Shown piece by piece: positions 9,204 to 17,243 of a stretch of DNA of 64,000 bases; position 1 is the stretch's first letter, and every line of letters starts with the position of its first letter. The stretch is from Saprospiraceae bacterium (lineage in GTDB: Bacteria; Bacteroidota; Bacteroidia; Chitinophagales; Saprospiraceae), in the NCBI GenBank assembly GCA_020628095.1, contig JAHDFP010000009.1, positions 1 through 64,000 on the forward strand, given 5' to 3'. The translations under genes were made by a program, and so were the position numbers. The notes under the pieces are model-generated. The model was not told where the DNA came from, did not search any database, and saw nothing but the letters and a program-made list of their open reading frames with translations.

Positions 9204-9678
9204 ACTGTATAGAACAATATGAGACTGACGAAGACCTAACTTCTCTGAAGGGCACGGAGTAATCAAGCAGTAATCTGAAATGCCATAGTTCTATACCAAG
9301 TCTACCACTATATCCCCATCCCTCACCCAGTAGTCCAATACCGGCTCCAGCAAATGGTCGGAGTTCTGTTTTTAGGTTATAATAATAATCAGAAGTAAGA
9401 AATACCTGACCTTGGACACCACTCAGAAAGTAATTGTCATGCTCTAATTTTTCAGGTGTCGCAAGTTTTGCTTCTATGCCAAAGGATAATTTGTAATTGA
9501 AATTATGTCTGACTTCTGTTCCCAGTGATACTTCATTATTGTTGAGACCGCATTGACCGATTTTTACAACTTCCCATTCTACTTTTTTGTATTCGACGGA
9601 TTGCGATTTTAGATTTTCTGCACGGATAGCTGAGAAGAAAATAATTATTACTAAGGTCCTTGCCACATTATAGTACAT
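9169..9678 (-). CDS. Small exported outer-membrane beta-strand protein, unknown function
   Basis: I do not recognise a family. The 169-residue product starts with a hydrophobic segment (TLVIIIFFSAIRA) that looks like a signal peptide. It continues as alternating beta strands with glycine and aromatic turns (FAGAGIGLLGEGWGYSGRLG), a pattern typical of small 8-stranded outer-membrane barrels. It contains two cysteines. The gene is convergent with the adhesin, and its 3' end doubles as one arm of the shared terminator hairpin. Confidence 0.65.
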   Translation of the reverse strand: MYYNVARTLVIIIFFSAIRAENLKSQSVEYKKVEWEVVKIGQCGLNNNEVSLGTEVRHNFNYKLSFGIEAKLATPEKLEHDNYFLSGVQGQVFLTSDYYYNLKTELRPFAGAGIGLLGEGWGYSGRLGIELWHFRLLLDYSVPFREVRSSSVSYCSIQLGFTLWGGPKE

Positions 9679-9798
9679 AAAGAAATAACGTGGAAGGATG
9701 ATTTTAAATTTTGGATGGTATGATTCTAAATCTAATCAGAATTATAGAAGGGGAGTTAAATTAAAATTAGATTTCTTATCTTAAAAACAAAAAGTGTT

Positions 9799-10911
9799 AT
9801 GCCATATTATCCGTTACTCAGATACGCCAGAGATTTAAAGACTGAGAAAAAGAAAAAAACTGCTTCTAATCTAATCAGTCTGCGTAAAAGATTAAAAAAA
9901 GAAATACCTCAAAAGGATTTAGACGAGCATCTCTTATTGGCTACCTGGAATGTGAGAGACTTAGGAAAGAATGGAAGCAAGCATGGCAAGAGAGATAAGG
10001 AGGATTTGTTTTATATAGCAGAAATTATTTCCGCTTTTGATATAGTGGCTGTGCAAGAAGTGAATGGGCTTAAAGATTGGGAAACCATCATGAATATATT
10101 AGGTAGAGATTGGGAATACATAGCGACTGATGTAAGTGAGTATGCAGATGGTGGCAATGGAGAAAGAATGACATTTGTCTATGATAAAAGAAAGGTATGG
10201 TTTAAGAATATAGCCGGAGAAATTGTATTGTCGAGAACGAAATTGATTACAGAGAATGTGGATATAGAGACAGAAGATAAGAAGATTATGAAGCAAGGTC
10301 GTCAGTTTGCTCGTACCCCTTTTTTGGTATCTTTTCAGGCGGGATGGTTTGTGTTTGACCTTTGCACCGTGCATATATATTTTGGATCAGAGTCAGGTGA
10401 AAAACTAAAACGCCGAATAAAGGAAATAGAAACCATATCAGAGGAGATTTCGGATCGTGCCAAATTATCACTCGAACTCGGAAAGACTACAATTTTATTG
10501 GGTGACTTTAATATTGTTCATCCCGATCACAAAACGATGCAAGCACTCAAGAAGCATAAATTTATCATACCTAAGAGGGTAGAGAAGCCTTCTAATATTG
10601 GTCAGGATAAGTACTATGATCAGATTGCTATTAAAACTAACGAACGCGGATTAGTTTCATTTATAGATAGAGAGGCAGCAATACCTAATGGAGGCGTTTT
10701 TGAGTTGTTCAAAACAGTGATGTCAGATAAAGATTATGAAGAATATATCCCAAGGATGAAAAAGACATCAAAGGGCAAGAAACTCCGAGCCAAGAAATCT
10801 TTTCAAAAGTATTTTAAAGAATGGAGAACTTATCACGTCTCGGATCATCACCCTATGTGGGTAAGGATACCCATAAGCAAAAGTGAAAAATATCTGAAAG
10901 ATAATATATGA
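9799..10911 (+). CDS. Cytoplasmic endonuclease/exonuclease/phosphatase (EEP) fold protein
   Basis: This 370-residue product shows the EEP (DNase I-like) metal-dependent phosphoesterase motifs. These are ATWNVRDLG (Asn), IVAVQEVNG (Glu), GNGERMTFVYD, the CTVHIYFG strand, LLGDFNI (Asp/Asn) and the final VSDHHPMWV (Asp-His). The family cuts phosphodiester or phosphomonoester bonds in nucleic acids, lipids or inositol phosphates. There is no signal peptide; the first 50 residues are rich in Lys and Arg, so it probably works in the cytoplasm, perhaps on nucleic acid. It stands alone, facing divergent and convergent neighbours. Specificity cannot be read from the sequence. Confidence 0.87.
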   Translation: MPYYPLLRYARDLKTEKKKKTASNLISLRKRLKKEIPQKDLDEHLLLATWNVRDLGKNGSKHGKRDKEDLFYIAEIISAFDIVAVQEVNGLKDWETIMNILGRDWEYIATDVSEYADGGNGERMTFVYDKRKVWFKNIAGEIVLSRTKLITENVDIETEDKKIMKQGRQFARTPFLVSFQAGWFVFDLCTVHIYFGSESGEKLKRRIKEIETISEEISDRAKLSLELGKTTILLGDFNIVHPDHKTMQALKKHKFIIPKRVEKPSNIGQDKYYDQIAIKTNERGLVSFIDREAAIPNGGVFELFKTVMSDKDYEEYIPRMKKTSKGKKLRAKKSFQKYFKEWRTYHVSDHHPMWVRIPISKSEKYLKDNI

Positions 10912-10913
10912 TT

Positions 10914-10947
10914 TCTCATGCTAGTGTCTTCGCCGACGCGCATGAGA
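10914..10947. terminator. Hairpin between convergent genes
   Basis: TCTCATGC (10914-10921) and GCATGAGA (10940-10947) form an 8-bp perfect stem in the 49-bp gap between the EEP gene and the minus-strand lipoprotein gene. No clear T tract follows on either strand, so it is a terminator candidate only. Confidence 0.45.
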
Positions 10948-10960
10948 TGCTCAATAAACT

Positions 10961-11662
10961 TCAATGATCACAATGCACATCTAACTGCAAGCTGACCATC
11001 GTCTCACAATCCAATTGTCCTACAGGTAATAGATTGTCTCTTTGATATTTTTTTAGACTGGTCCTAAGGCTATTGGAAAATTTGGTGGATATGTCTGTGG
11101 CATAACCATTATCGATCAAGGCATGACTAAGATCCACGTAGAACTGTAGCGTACGATACTGATCGCAGACGACGCCTCGCCATTCCACGATATCTTTAGC
11201 AGCATTTAAGCTTTTCTCTCTTATTGCGTCTATAATAACCCATTCTGTAGTCAGGCTCGTATCGGTGACGATGTACATATCTCTTGTGATATACTTGGTA
11301 GGTGACTCTACGAGACACCAGACAAGGCAATCATCGGGATCTGAGGAGAGACAATTCTTATCTGCTTTTTTCTTTACCCACTTAGCACTAGCTTCTTCGG
11401 CAATACCGACTATTTGGCCTTCGCGGTATTCTACATAGTCCTGATCATAATCTTGACCTGTATACTCGTATATGGCAGGATGGTATTGCTGTAGTGTCGA
11501 ATCAGGTATAGCACATTGTGCATAGCAACCTGAACCCTCTGGATAGTCCGTCTTTTCTGAGTTGTAAGTCTGGTTATCGTAGGTATAATATTGCTGATTG
11601 CAGGAGCAATATAACATCACCCACATCAGAGTTCCTACTACTAAAGTTAATTGCCTATTCAT
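10961..11662 (-). CDS. Lipoprotein with C-terminal peptidoglycan-binding-like domain (paralog 2)
   Basis: I set the start at ATG 11662; the longer frame would use GTG 11668. The product is about 233 residues with a lipoprotein signal (LYCSC lipobox). The middle domain is unrecognised and has conserved Cys, Trp and Asp positions (SSDPDDCLVWCLVESP, DMYIVTDT). The C-terminal 60 residues resemble the PG_binding_1 fold (LSHALIDNGYAT, SLKKYQRDNLLPVGQLDCETM). It shares all these blocks with the upstream gene and overlaps its stop by 8 nt, so the two are translationally coupled tandem paralogs. The likely role is a wall-associated surface lipoprotein. Confidence 0.8.
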   Translation of the reverse strand: MNRQLTLVVGTLMWVMLYCSCNQQYYTYDNQTYNSEKTDYPEGSGCYAQCAIPDSTLQQYHPAIYEYTGQDYDQDYVEYREGQIVGIAEEASAKWVKKKADKNCLSSDPDDCLVWCLVESPTKYITRDMYIVTDTSLTTEWVIIDAIREKSLNAAKDIVEWRGVVCDQYRTLQFYVDLSHALIDNGYATDISTKFSNSLRTSLKKYQRDNLLPVGQLDCETMVSLQLDVHCDH

Positions 11663-12323
11663 AATCACATTTTACATTTATAGAGAGTGCTTCCATCGTC
11701 TCACAATCGAAGTGCCCTACGGGAAGTCCTTCATATTTTTGAAATTTAGACAATGCGGATTTCATTTCTGTATTGTGAGTTTGGTAAGGTTCTGTAAGGT
11801 ATCCTTTATTGTATAGAGCTTGACCGATCTGTGTTATGAGTATAGGAGTTACGTCGCTATGACAAACGATGGATCTAATTTCGGTGTATCCTCCTTGCTT
11901 TACAAGTGTTTTTTTGAAGGGTCTTATTGTAATCCATTGGTCGGTATGAAAGGTGTCAGTGACGATGTATAGATCTGCTATTATGTCATAGGTCTGAGGG
12001 GTCTCTTCCAGACACCAGACATAATAATCTTTAGGATCACTAGAGTGGCAATTTTTGTTCGATTTTTTCCTCACCCATTTTGATTGCGCGTCTTGACCAT
12101 ATTCTATTAGAACATCTTTTTCGAAACGGACATAATCCGCATCCAATTCTGTTCCGGTATATTTATAAATAGTATCTCCATATACGTATTCATATAAATC
12201 TGGAATAAGACATCTGGCCTTGCAATCTGATTCGACGGAATAGGAATGATAAACTCCATGATACCAAGACGAGGTGCAGGAGAAAAAGCACAATAGAAGC
12301 AGAAAGAAAATGGAAGTTTTCAT
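11655..12323 (-). CDS. Lipoprotein with C-terminal peptidoglycan-binding-like domain (paralog 1)
   Basis: This 222-residue lipoprotein (MKTSIFFLLLLCFFSC, lipid attachment probably at Cys16) is the first gene of a two-gene tandem array. It aligns end to end with its neighbour: CKARCLIPDLYEY, IYKYTGTELDADYV, SKWVRKKSNKNCHSSDPKDYYVWCLEETP, LYIVTDT, then a peptidoglycan-binding-like tail (GQALYNKGYLTEP, SALSKFQKYEGLPVGHFDCETM). The central domain is unknown to me. Conserved Cys pairs suggest disulfides outside the cytoplasm. The duplication may let two variants share one envelope site. Confidence 0.8.
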   Translation of the reverse strand: MKTSIFFLLLLCFFSCTSSWYHGVYHSYSVESDCKARCLIPDLYEYVYGDTIYKYTGTELDADYVRFEKDVLIEYGQDAQSKWVRKKSNKNCHSSDPKDYYVWCLEETPQTYDIIADLYIVTDTFHTDQWITIRPFKKTLVKQGGYTEIRSIVCHSDVTPILITQIGQALYNKGYLTEPYQTHNTEMKSALSKFQKYEGLPVGHFDCETMEALSINVKCDYE

Positions 12324-12468
12324 TTGAGCAGTGTTTACAAATTAAAATTAATGATTTTGGGTCAAATTGAAGCCTTGAAATAAGATAGTTAGTCTTAATT
12401 CAAGTCAAACCGAAAAGAACAATAAAATGGAATTATATATGGTGGTAATATCTTAGGAAAATGCTACA

Positions 12469-12996
12469 TTGAAAAATATGAAATACCAACTCACATTAAT
12501 TGCATTGTGCTTTTTGCAATCGTGTTCGCCATTCACAAAAGAGCAATATATATCGCAGTACGAAAGTTTTATCAATGATGTAAGGACTAATAGTGCAGAC
12601 TTTAGCAAAGCAGATTGGTTGGAGCAAGATGAGAAGTACGCAAAATACTCAGAAGAATATTATGCGAAATTCAAGGATCAGTTGGATTGGAAAGAATTAG
12701 CGGTGGTAAAGAAATGTGGTATTACGTATAATATATTTAAAGCCAAAAATTCCTCGTTAGGTCTCTTGGTAGAATCTTTTGCTGGTGGAGATTATTCTAA
12801 CCTCAAGGATTTGGTAAAATATTATGCCGAGAACAATCTCGATCAGGATTTGCAATTTATCATCGAGCAGGCTAACGAAATAGGCGGTGATGCGATCCAA
12901 ATATTAGATGATATATTTTTAGAGTTGGATATTGATTTAAACGTGAAAATATCACCAGGCATAAAAAAAAAATTAAAGCGATGGTCCAAAAAATGA
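12469..12996 (+). CDS. Small lipoprotein of unknown function
   Basis: This 175-residue protein has a lipoprotein signal ending LQSC (Cys19). The mature part is helical and charged (YISQYESFINDV, YYAKFKDQLDWKELAVVKK), with a basic tail (GIKKKLKRWSKK). I do not recognise a characterised family; small Bacteroidota lipoproteins of similar build are common. It is followed at 6 bp by a membrane-protein gene and then by a membrane-bound LuxR-type regulator, suggesting one transcript. An envelope-sensing role is a guess from that context. Confidence 0.7.
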   Translation: MKNMKYQLTLIALCFLQSCSPFTKEQYISQYESFINDVRTNSADFSKADWLEQDEKYAKYSEEYYAKFKDQLDWKELAVVKKCGITYNIFKAKNSSLGLLVESFAGGDYSNLKDLVKYYAENNLDQDLQFIIEQANEIGGDAIQILDDIFLELDIDLNVKISPGIKKKLKRWSKK

Positions 12997-13002
12997 CATA
13001 TT

Positions 13003-13650
13003 ATGAAAGCAGAGATTTTAGCGGAACATTACCAGAAAACATTTGAACTCACGCTGACACTCTGGGAACAAAGAAACCGAACTTTTCTAATTCTTCTCTT
13101 TGTAATAGGTTTAGGAACTTTTTTAACATTTAATGTTAATCAGGCAGAACCTCTTTTGGTAGATTTTATTGCCAAGATTTTTAATGTAGAAGATAAGACA
13201 AGATTAGATGAGTTGAGAGGCAGTTTTCCGTATGGACTAATACAAAGTGTAATTTTAATGGTCGTTCTATATTTATTCGTTCAACTATATCATAGAACCA
13301 TTACCATAACACGAAATTACCGTTACTTGGGAAGTATGGAAGCCGAAATACGGGCTTTTTTGGAACTGGATCAAGAGAAAGTATCATTTACAAGAGAAAG
13401 TACTTTTTACTGGGAGCAAAGCCCAAGGTTCTCAAAATATATTGGAGTCGCATACATTGTGATAATTGGATTACTCTTATTTGCCTTTCTTATTATGAGA
13501 ATTTATTCGGATTTTAAATCAGGTAACTTTTTTGCTACAATTATTGATTTAATCTTAGCGCTAATAACCATTTTCTTCTATTTTAATTATGCTTATTCCT
13601 CCTCTAGTTTTCTAAGGTATTTAATTAATGAAGTAAGGGGTAAAACTTAA
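13003..13650 (+). CDS. Four-helix integral membrane protein, unknown function
   Basis: This 215-residue protein has no signal peptide and four probable membrane helices, near residues 26-45 (FLILLFVIGLGTFLTF), 80-98 (IQSVILMVVLYLFVQLY), 147-165 (GVAYIVIIGLLLFAFLIM) and 177-195 (IIDLILALITIFFYF). The loop between helices 2 and 3 is charged (EAEIRAFLELDQEKVSF) and probably cytoplasmic. I recognise no family. Its place between a lipoprotein and a membrane-anchored HTH protein, with gaps of 6 and 8 bp, suggests the three act together. Confidence 0.7.
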   Translation: MKAEILAEHYQKTFELTLTLWEQRNRTFLILLFVIGLGTFLTFNVNQAEPLLVDFIAKIFNVEDKTRLDELRGSFPYGLIQSVILMVVLYLFVQLYHRTITITRNYRYLGSMEAEIRAFLELDQEKVSFTRESTFYWEQSPRFSKYIGVAYIVIIGLLLFAFLIMRIYSDFKSGNFFATIIDLILALITIFFYFNYAYSSSSFLRYLINEVRGKT

Positions 13651-13658
13651 TTTCGAAA

Positions 13659-14096
13659 ATGGACCTATATAATCGTAATAGCCTCAAAATCCATCTAGTA
13701 TTGTTTTCGTTCATTGTTGGCTTGGGCATTTTATTCTTGGATTTTCATACGAGTCGGAATGTATACAGTTACGACAAGGATGGAACATCAGTTGTTGTGA
13801 TAGATTTATATAGTCGCAATGATGACATAAGTATTCTCTACATAATGGGTTTGATTTTGGTCGGTGGAAGTATCTTGTTCTCAATTTATTCTTATTGGAG
13901 TAGTTCTCAGTACTCAAGAATTAAAAGAGATAAATTGACTCAACAGGAGAAAAGAATTGTTGGCTTGATCAAGTCCAGCAAAACTAATAAGGAGATTGCC
14001 ATAGACCTGTCCATCAGTCCCAGTACTGTCAAAACCCATATTAATAACATCTATAAAAAGCTGGATATCAACTCCAGAGACGAATTATTTGACTAA
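13659..14096 (+). CDS. Membrane-anchored LuxR-type HTH transcriptional regulator
   Basis: The 145-residue product has two membrane helices (about residues 9-27 and 58-78) around a short extracytoplasmic loop. A LuxR/GerE-type helix-turn-helix follows at about residues 85-145 (LTQQEKRIVGLIKSSKTNKE, then SISPSTVKTHINNIYKKL). There is no receiver, PAS or autoinducer domain, so the DNA-binding part hangs directly from the membrane. It is the last gene of a three-gene set and is followed by a strong hairpin. A signal sensed by the upstream lipoprotein or membrane protein could reach DNA through it; that is inference. The HTH assignment is firm. Confidence 0.85.
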   Translation: MDLYNRNSLKIHLVLFSFIVGLGILFLDFHTSRNVYSYDKDGTSVVVIDLYSRNDDISILYIMGLILVGGSILFSIYSYWSSSQYSRIKRDKLTQQEKRIVGLIKSSKTNKEIAIDLSISPSTVKTHINNIYKKLDINSRDELFD

Positions 14097-14107
14097 TACA
14101 TCTTGAA

Positions 14108-14142
14108 ATAAGGGGGTGTAGTACCAATATCCACCCCCTTAT
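14108..14142 (+). terminator. Strong hairpin after the LuxR-type gene
   Basis: ATAAGGGGGTG (14108-14118) and CACCCCCTTAT (14132-14142) make a perfect 11-bp stem with a 13-nt loop, 11 nt after the regulator's stop. The GC-rich core suits a terminator, although no long T run follows. Confidence 0.65.
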
Positions 14143-14168
14143 AGGTGATAATCTTCAACACAGTGTCA

Positions 14169-14176
14169 TAGTTTTG
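14169..14176 (+). promoter_or_regulatory. Candidate -7 box for the aspartyl protease gene
   Basis: TAGTTTTG matches the Bacteroidota -7 consensus TAnnTTTG and lies 25 nt before ATG 14202. I see no clear TTG at the expected -33 position, so this is only a half-supported promoter. Confidence 0.4.
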
Positions 14177-14201
14177 GCCTTATCTAATAAATACCTGAAA
14201 G

Positions 14202-15476
14202 ATGAGAAAGACATTATGGCAGTCCAAAGCAATACTCCTGGTCCTTATGGCAATGCTGATTGCAAATACAACATGGACGCAAGAAAAGTTAGGTTGCCAA
14301 GACATAATAGAGCTAATAGTCAAATCCATCAATAAGCAATCTGCTGAAGAAATCAAAGCCCATCTCGCCACTGATTTTTCTATGTCTGGACATCAAGGCG
14401 AAATCGCTATATTGATACTGGACCAACTCGTTTCTCAATTAGGTGATACTGTCATCTCCATAGATCAAATATCCGAGCAAAAAAATGATGACAAGACTAT
14501 ATTGAAGTATAATATGGTCTATGAAGGCTTAGGTGAAAAGGTGGCGACTTTTATTTTTAATAAAGATGGTTTGATCAGGGAAATGAACCTTTTTGACATG
14601 CAGGTCAAAATGATGAAGTCGGAAACAAGCATAGAGACTAGTGACGATCATATTATAGAAGTTCCTTTTCAGATGGTAGGTAACCTGATAGCTGTAGATG
14701 TTCTATTAAATGGGCAAGGTAGAAAGTTTATTCTTGATAGCGGCGCTCCCAAGGTCATTCTTAATTCAAGATATAGCGCTAAAAATGAAGATTTCAGTAA
14801 GACGATATCTACATCAAAAGGTGTAGCGGGTTCCATAAGTGGACTAGACATAGATACGATTATTCAGCTCGACTTTTATGGTATTCGCATGAAGGATCAG
14901 GAGGTTATGACATTTGATCTATCGCATTTAGAGGATGAGTTGTCTTATGAGTTTTATGGGTTGATTGGATACGAGTTAATTAAGGATTACGATATGATTA
15001 TGGATTATGATAGGCGGGTATTGAGCTTTGTGACGCCCGATTACTATGAGAATTACATTAATGACAATTATGGGAACAAAGAGATCAAGACTATTCCAAT
15101 GGAAATGCACGGACATATCCCTATTATAGAGTTGGTTATAAATGATATGGCATTAAATTTCGGTATTGATACGGGGGCAGAAACTAATCTGATACATGCG
15201 GAATTGTTTGGTGATCTCAAGGAAACAATCCTTAATGTGGATAATACATCACTTACTGGTGCTGATAATAATCAGATAGAGGTCAAGAGTGGAGATATTA
15301 AAGAAATAGCTATGGGAGAAAAATCTTTTGAAAAAGTTCCGGCCATATTTAGCGATATATCCCATCTTAATAAGGGGTATAAACTAAACTTAGATGGACT
15401 TATAGGTTATCCCATTTTATCAAGACAAATTACAGTCTTATCTTTTATAAGAAAGGAGCTTTCTTTCATCAACTGA
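14202..15476 (+). CDS. Secreted two-lobed retropepsin-like aspartyl protease
   Basis: This 424-residue protein has a signal peptide (about residues 1-26, ending in TWTQ). An N-terminal region (about 30-145) resembles small cone-shaped DUF3887/SnoaL-like domains. Two retropepsin-type lobes follow: the first has FILDSGAPKVI (DSG) and the second FGIDTGAETNLI (DTG). Each lobe later shows the hydrophobic-hydrophobic-Gly motif (YGLIGYELI and DGLIGYPIL). One catalytic Asp from each lobe would build a pepsin-like active site in a single chain. It probably acts in the periplasm or outside. The substrate is unknown, and the DSG in lobe 1 is a slight departure from DTG. Confidence 0.85.
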   Translation: MRKTLWQSKAILLVLMAMLIANTTWTQEKLGCQDIIELIVKSINKQSAEEIKAHLATDFSMSGHQGEIAILILDQLVSQLGDTVISIDQISEQKNDDKTILKYNMVYEGLGEKVATFIFNKDGLIREMNLFDMQVKMMKSETSIETSDDHIIEVPFQMVGNLIAVDVLLNGQGRKFILDSGAPKVILNSRYSAKNEDFSKTISTSKGVAGSISGLDIDTIIQLDFYGIRMKDQEVMTFDLSHLEDELSYEFYGLIGYELIKDYDMIMDYDRRVLSFVTPDYYENYINDNYGNKEIKTIPMEMHGHIPIIELVINDMALNFGIDTGAETNLIHAELFGDLKETILNVDNTSLTGADNNQIEVKSGDIKEIAMGEKSFEKVPAIFSDISHLNKGYKLNLDGLIGYPILSRQITVLSFIRKELSFIN

Positions 15477-15507
15477 TAGCGGATAATATGCAAAACCAAA
15501 AAAATGA

Positions 15508-17241
15508 CTAAATGACCTTTTGCACCTCGAGCTTCAGTTGACTTATAGAGGCTTCGATGCGTGCATGTTCTGATTCTAATTCCTTTATGGTTTCTTGTTC
15601 TTCTTCTAAGAGCTTATCAAATCTATTGAAATTGTCTTCGATCTTTTCTTTGATGTTGCGTGTGTAGTTATGTAGTTTTTGTGTGACTTCTTCTCTTATT
15701 TTTTCTCTTCCGTTATCTACTTCTTTTTCGTATTGCTTGATGATTTTGGATCGGTTGAGTCCTAAGGTCATACCTGCGAAAATGAACCCTATAGCGGTCA
15801 ATATACCTCCAGTCACATCGAATACCACCGTATTGGTCAATGTTGTCAATATGATACCCACAACGGCGATGCCTCCACTTGCAGCGAGGTTAGGGCCGAT
15901 GCGCTCACCTCCTCTTATAATATCATTGTCATAAAAGTTTTCTGATCTCTTTAGAAAACCTGCGAACTCTTTCTGAAGGTCCTTTAGTATGCTGGCTCTC
16001 TTCTCTGCGATGTCGGCAAATATTTCGTGGTTGTCCTTGAGGATGGTTTCGCTGTTTTTGATTTTTGCATTGATGAGTTTGCCCATATTTTGGATGTTAT
16101 CCGCGATGTCTACCACACCATCCTGCAATCTGTCTTTGAACTCATTGTTAAGACTTTGTTCCAGATCTTTGGTCATGGATTGTAACCAATCCTTAGGTGA
16201 TTGTGCCCCACCAAAAGTAGACTGGAACGACCTCTTTATCATACTCATAAATCCGATACCTTCCTTGAGTTCCTCTTTCTTTCTATTAGTGATGCGATCG
16301 TAACTGGCAATGAGATTTTCTACCAGTATTTTTATTTGTCTTTGTGTTTTGGATTCCTGATCGTCGAGAGTAGATTGTATGTCTCCTCGGAATCGAAGGT
16401 CTGCATCTAGTTGTTCTTTTCTGATAATGACACCTTTATATATTTTGTCATTTATGTTCAGTGCTGTATCGGCATTATTGACTAGCTTAAGATAAGGCGC
16501 ACGTCCACCCGTTATATTGTCAAAAATATATTGACGTACTGGTTTGAATCCACTATCTTCTAGTTCTTTCTTTTGCTCCTGTAGTGCAGACACAGCAAAT
16601 ACCTTTGGATCAGGAATGCCCTTTTTTATAGCCTGATCTTTTACACCATTGATGTTGATGGTGAGATCATCAGGTTGCATGAGATCTTTTTGTTGCAGTA
16701 TGAATATGATTTTCTTTCTCCAGTCGTCTTTGATATAATCAAAGAACTCCCACGCTGATTGGCGATAAGGATTTTTAGATTCGAAAACAAAAACAATCAA
16801 ATCTGATGCGGGTATGAATTTTTCTGTGATCTCTTGATGGTGATCTATGATCGTGTTCGTTCCTGGGGTGTCTACAATAGCAATTTCCTTCAGGATTTCT
16901 ACAGGTTGCGTTATACGCTTAAGGTATGGATTGATTTCTACGATGCTTTCTTTATCCCCGTACACAATCTGCTGTATCGTATCCGTCATAGGTGACGGTG
17001 CGACCTTACATATTCCTTTATCGGACTCCAGTAGGGCATTGATAAAACTACTTTTGCCCGCTTTGACCTCACCCACTATGACGAACATATAGGGATCCTG
17101 TATTCTATCCCGTATATCCTTTACAGTACTCTCCAGTTCTTGGTGTCCTATTCGTTTGGTGATGCTGTGTAGTGCATCGACGGCCTCGTATAATTGGTCA
17201 CCGTAGGCATTTATCTGATTGTCCAGTAATTTATTCGTCAT
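15508..17241 (-). CDS. Dynamin-like GTPase with C-terminal membrane segment
   Basis: The 577-residue protein has a G1 P-loop GEVKAGKSSFINALL (residues 57-71), a G3 motif DTPGTN (124-129) and a probable G4 region near LQQKDLM. Long heptad-rich helices (about 260-440) precede a hydrophobic paddle-like segment (about 450-500, GIAVVGIILTTLTNTVVF and GILTAIGFIFAGMTLG), then a final coiled coil. This is the layout of bacterial dynamin-like proteins, which remodel or protect membranes. It starts 2 nt after the wbqC-like stop, so the two genes form an operon. The assignment is strong; the cellular task is open. Confidence 0.88.
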   Translation of the reverse strand: MTNKLLDNQINAYGDQLYEAVDALHSITKRIGHQELESTVKDIRDRIQDPYMFVIVGEVKAGKSSFINALLESDKGICKVAPSPMTDTIQQIVYGDKESIVEINPYLKRITQPVEILKEIAIVDTPGTNTIIDHHQEITEKFIPASDLIVFVFESKNPYRQSAWEFFDYIKDDWRKKIIFILQQKDLMQPDDLTININGVKDQAIKKGIPDPKVFAVSALQEQKKELEDSGFKPVRQYIFDNITGGRAPYLKLVNNADTALNINDKIYKGVIIRKEQLDADLRFRGDIQSTLDDQESKTQRQIKILVENLIASYDRITNRKKEELKEGIGFMSMIKRSFQSTFGGAQSPKDWLQSMTKDLEQSLNNEFKDRLQDGVVDIADNIQNMGKLINAKIKNSETILKDNHEIFADIAEKRASILKDLQKEFAGFLKRSENFYDNDIIRGGERIGPNLAASGGIAVVGIILTTLTNTVVFDVTGGILTAIGFIFAGMTLGLNRSKIIKQYEKEVDNGREKIREEVTQKLHNYTRNIKEKIEDNFNRFDKLLEEEQETIKELESEHARIEASISQLKLEVQKVI

Positions 17242-17243
17242 AG

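Noticed and set aside
9728-9774. AAATCTAAT / ATTAGATTT pairing upstream of the EEP gene
   Set aside because: A 9-bp match in very AT-rich DNA with a long spacer can arise by chance, and no promoter box accompanies it.
15989-16303. 104-codon hydrophobic plus-strand frame in the dynamin-like gene
   Set aside because: Its apparent hydrophobic stretches are the complement of charged heptad codons in the GTPase coiled coil.
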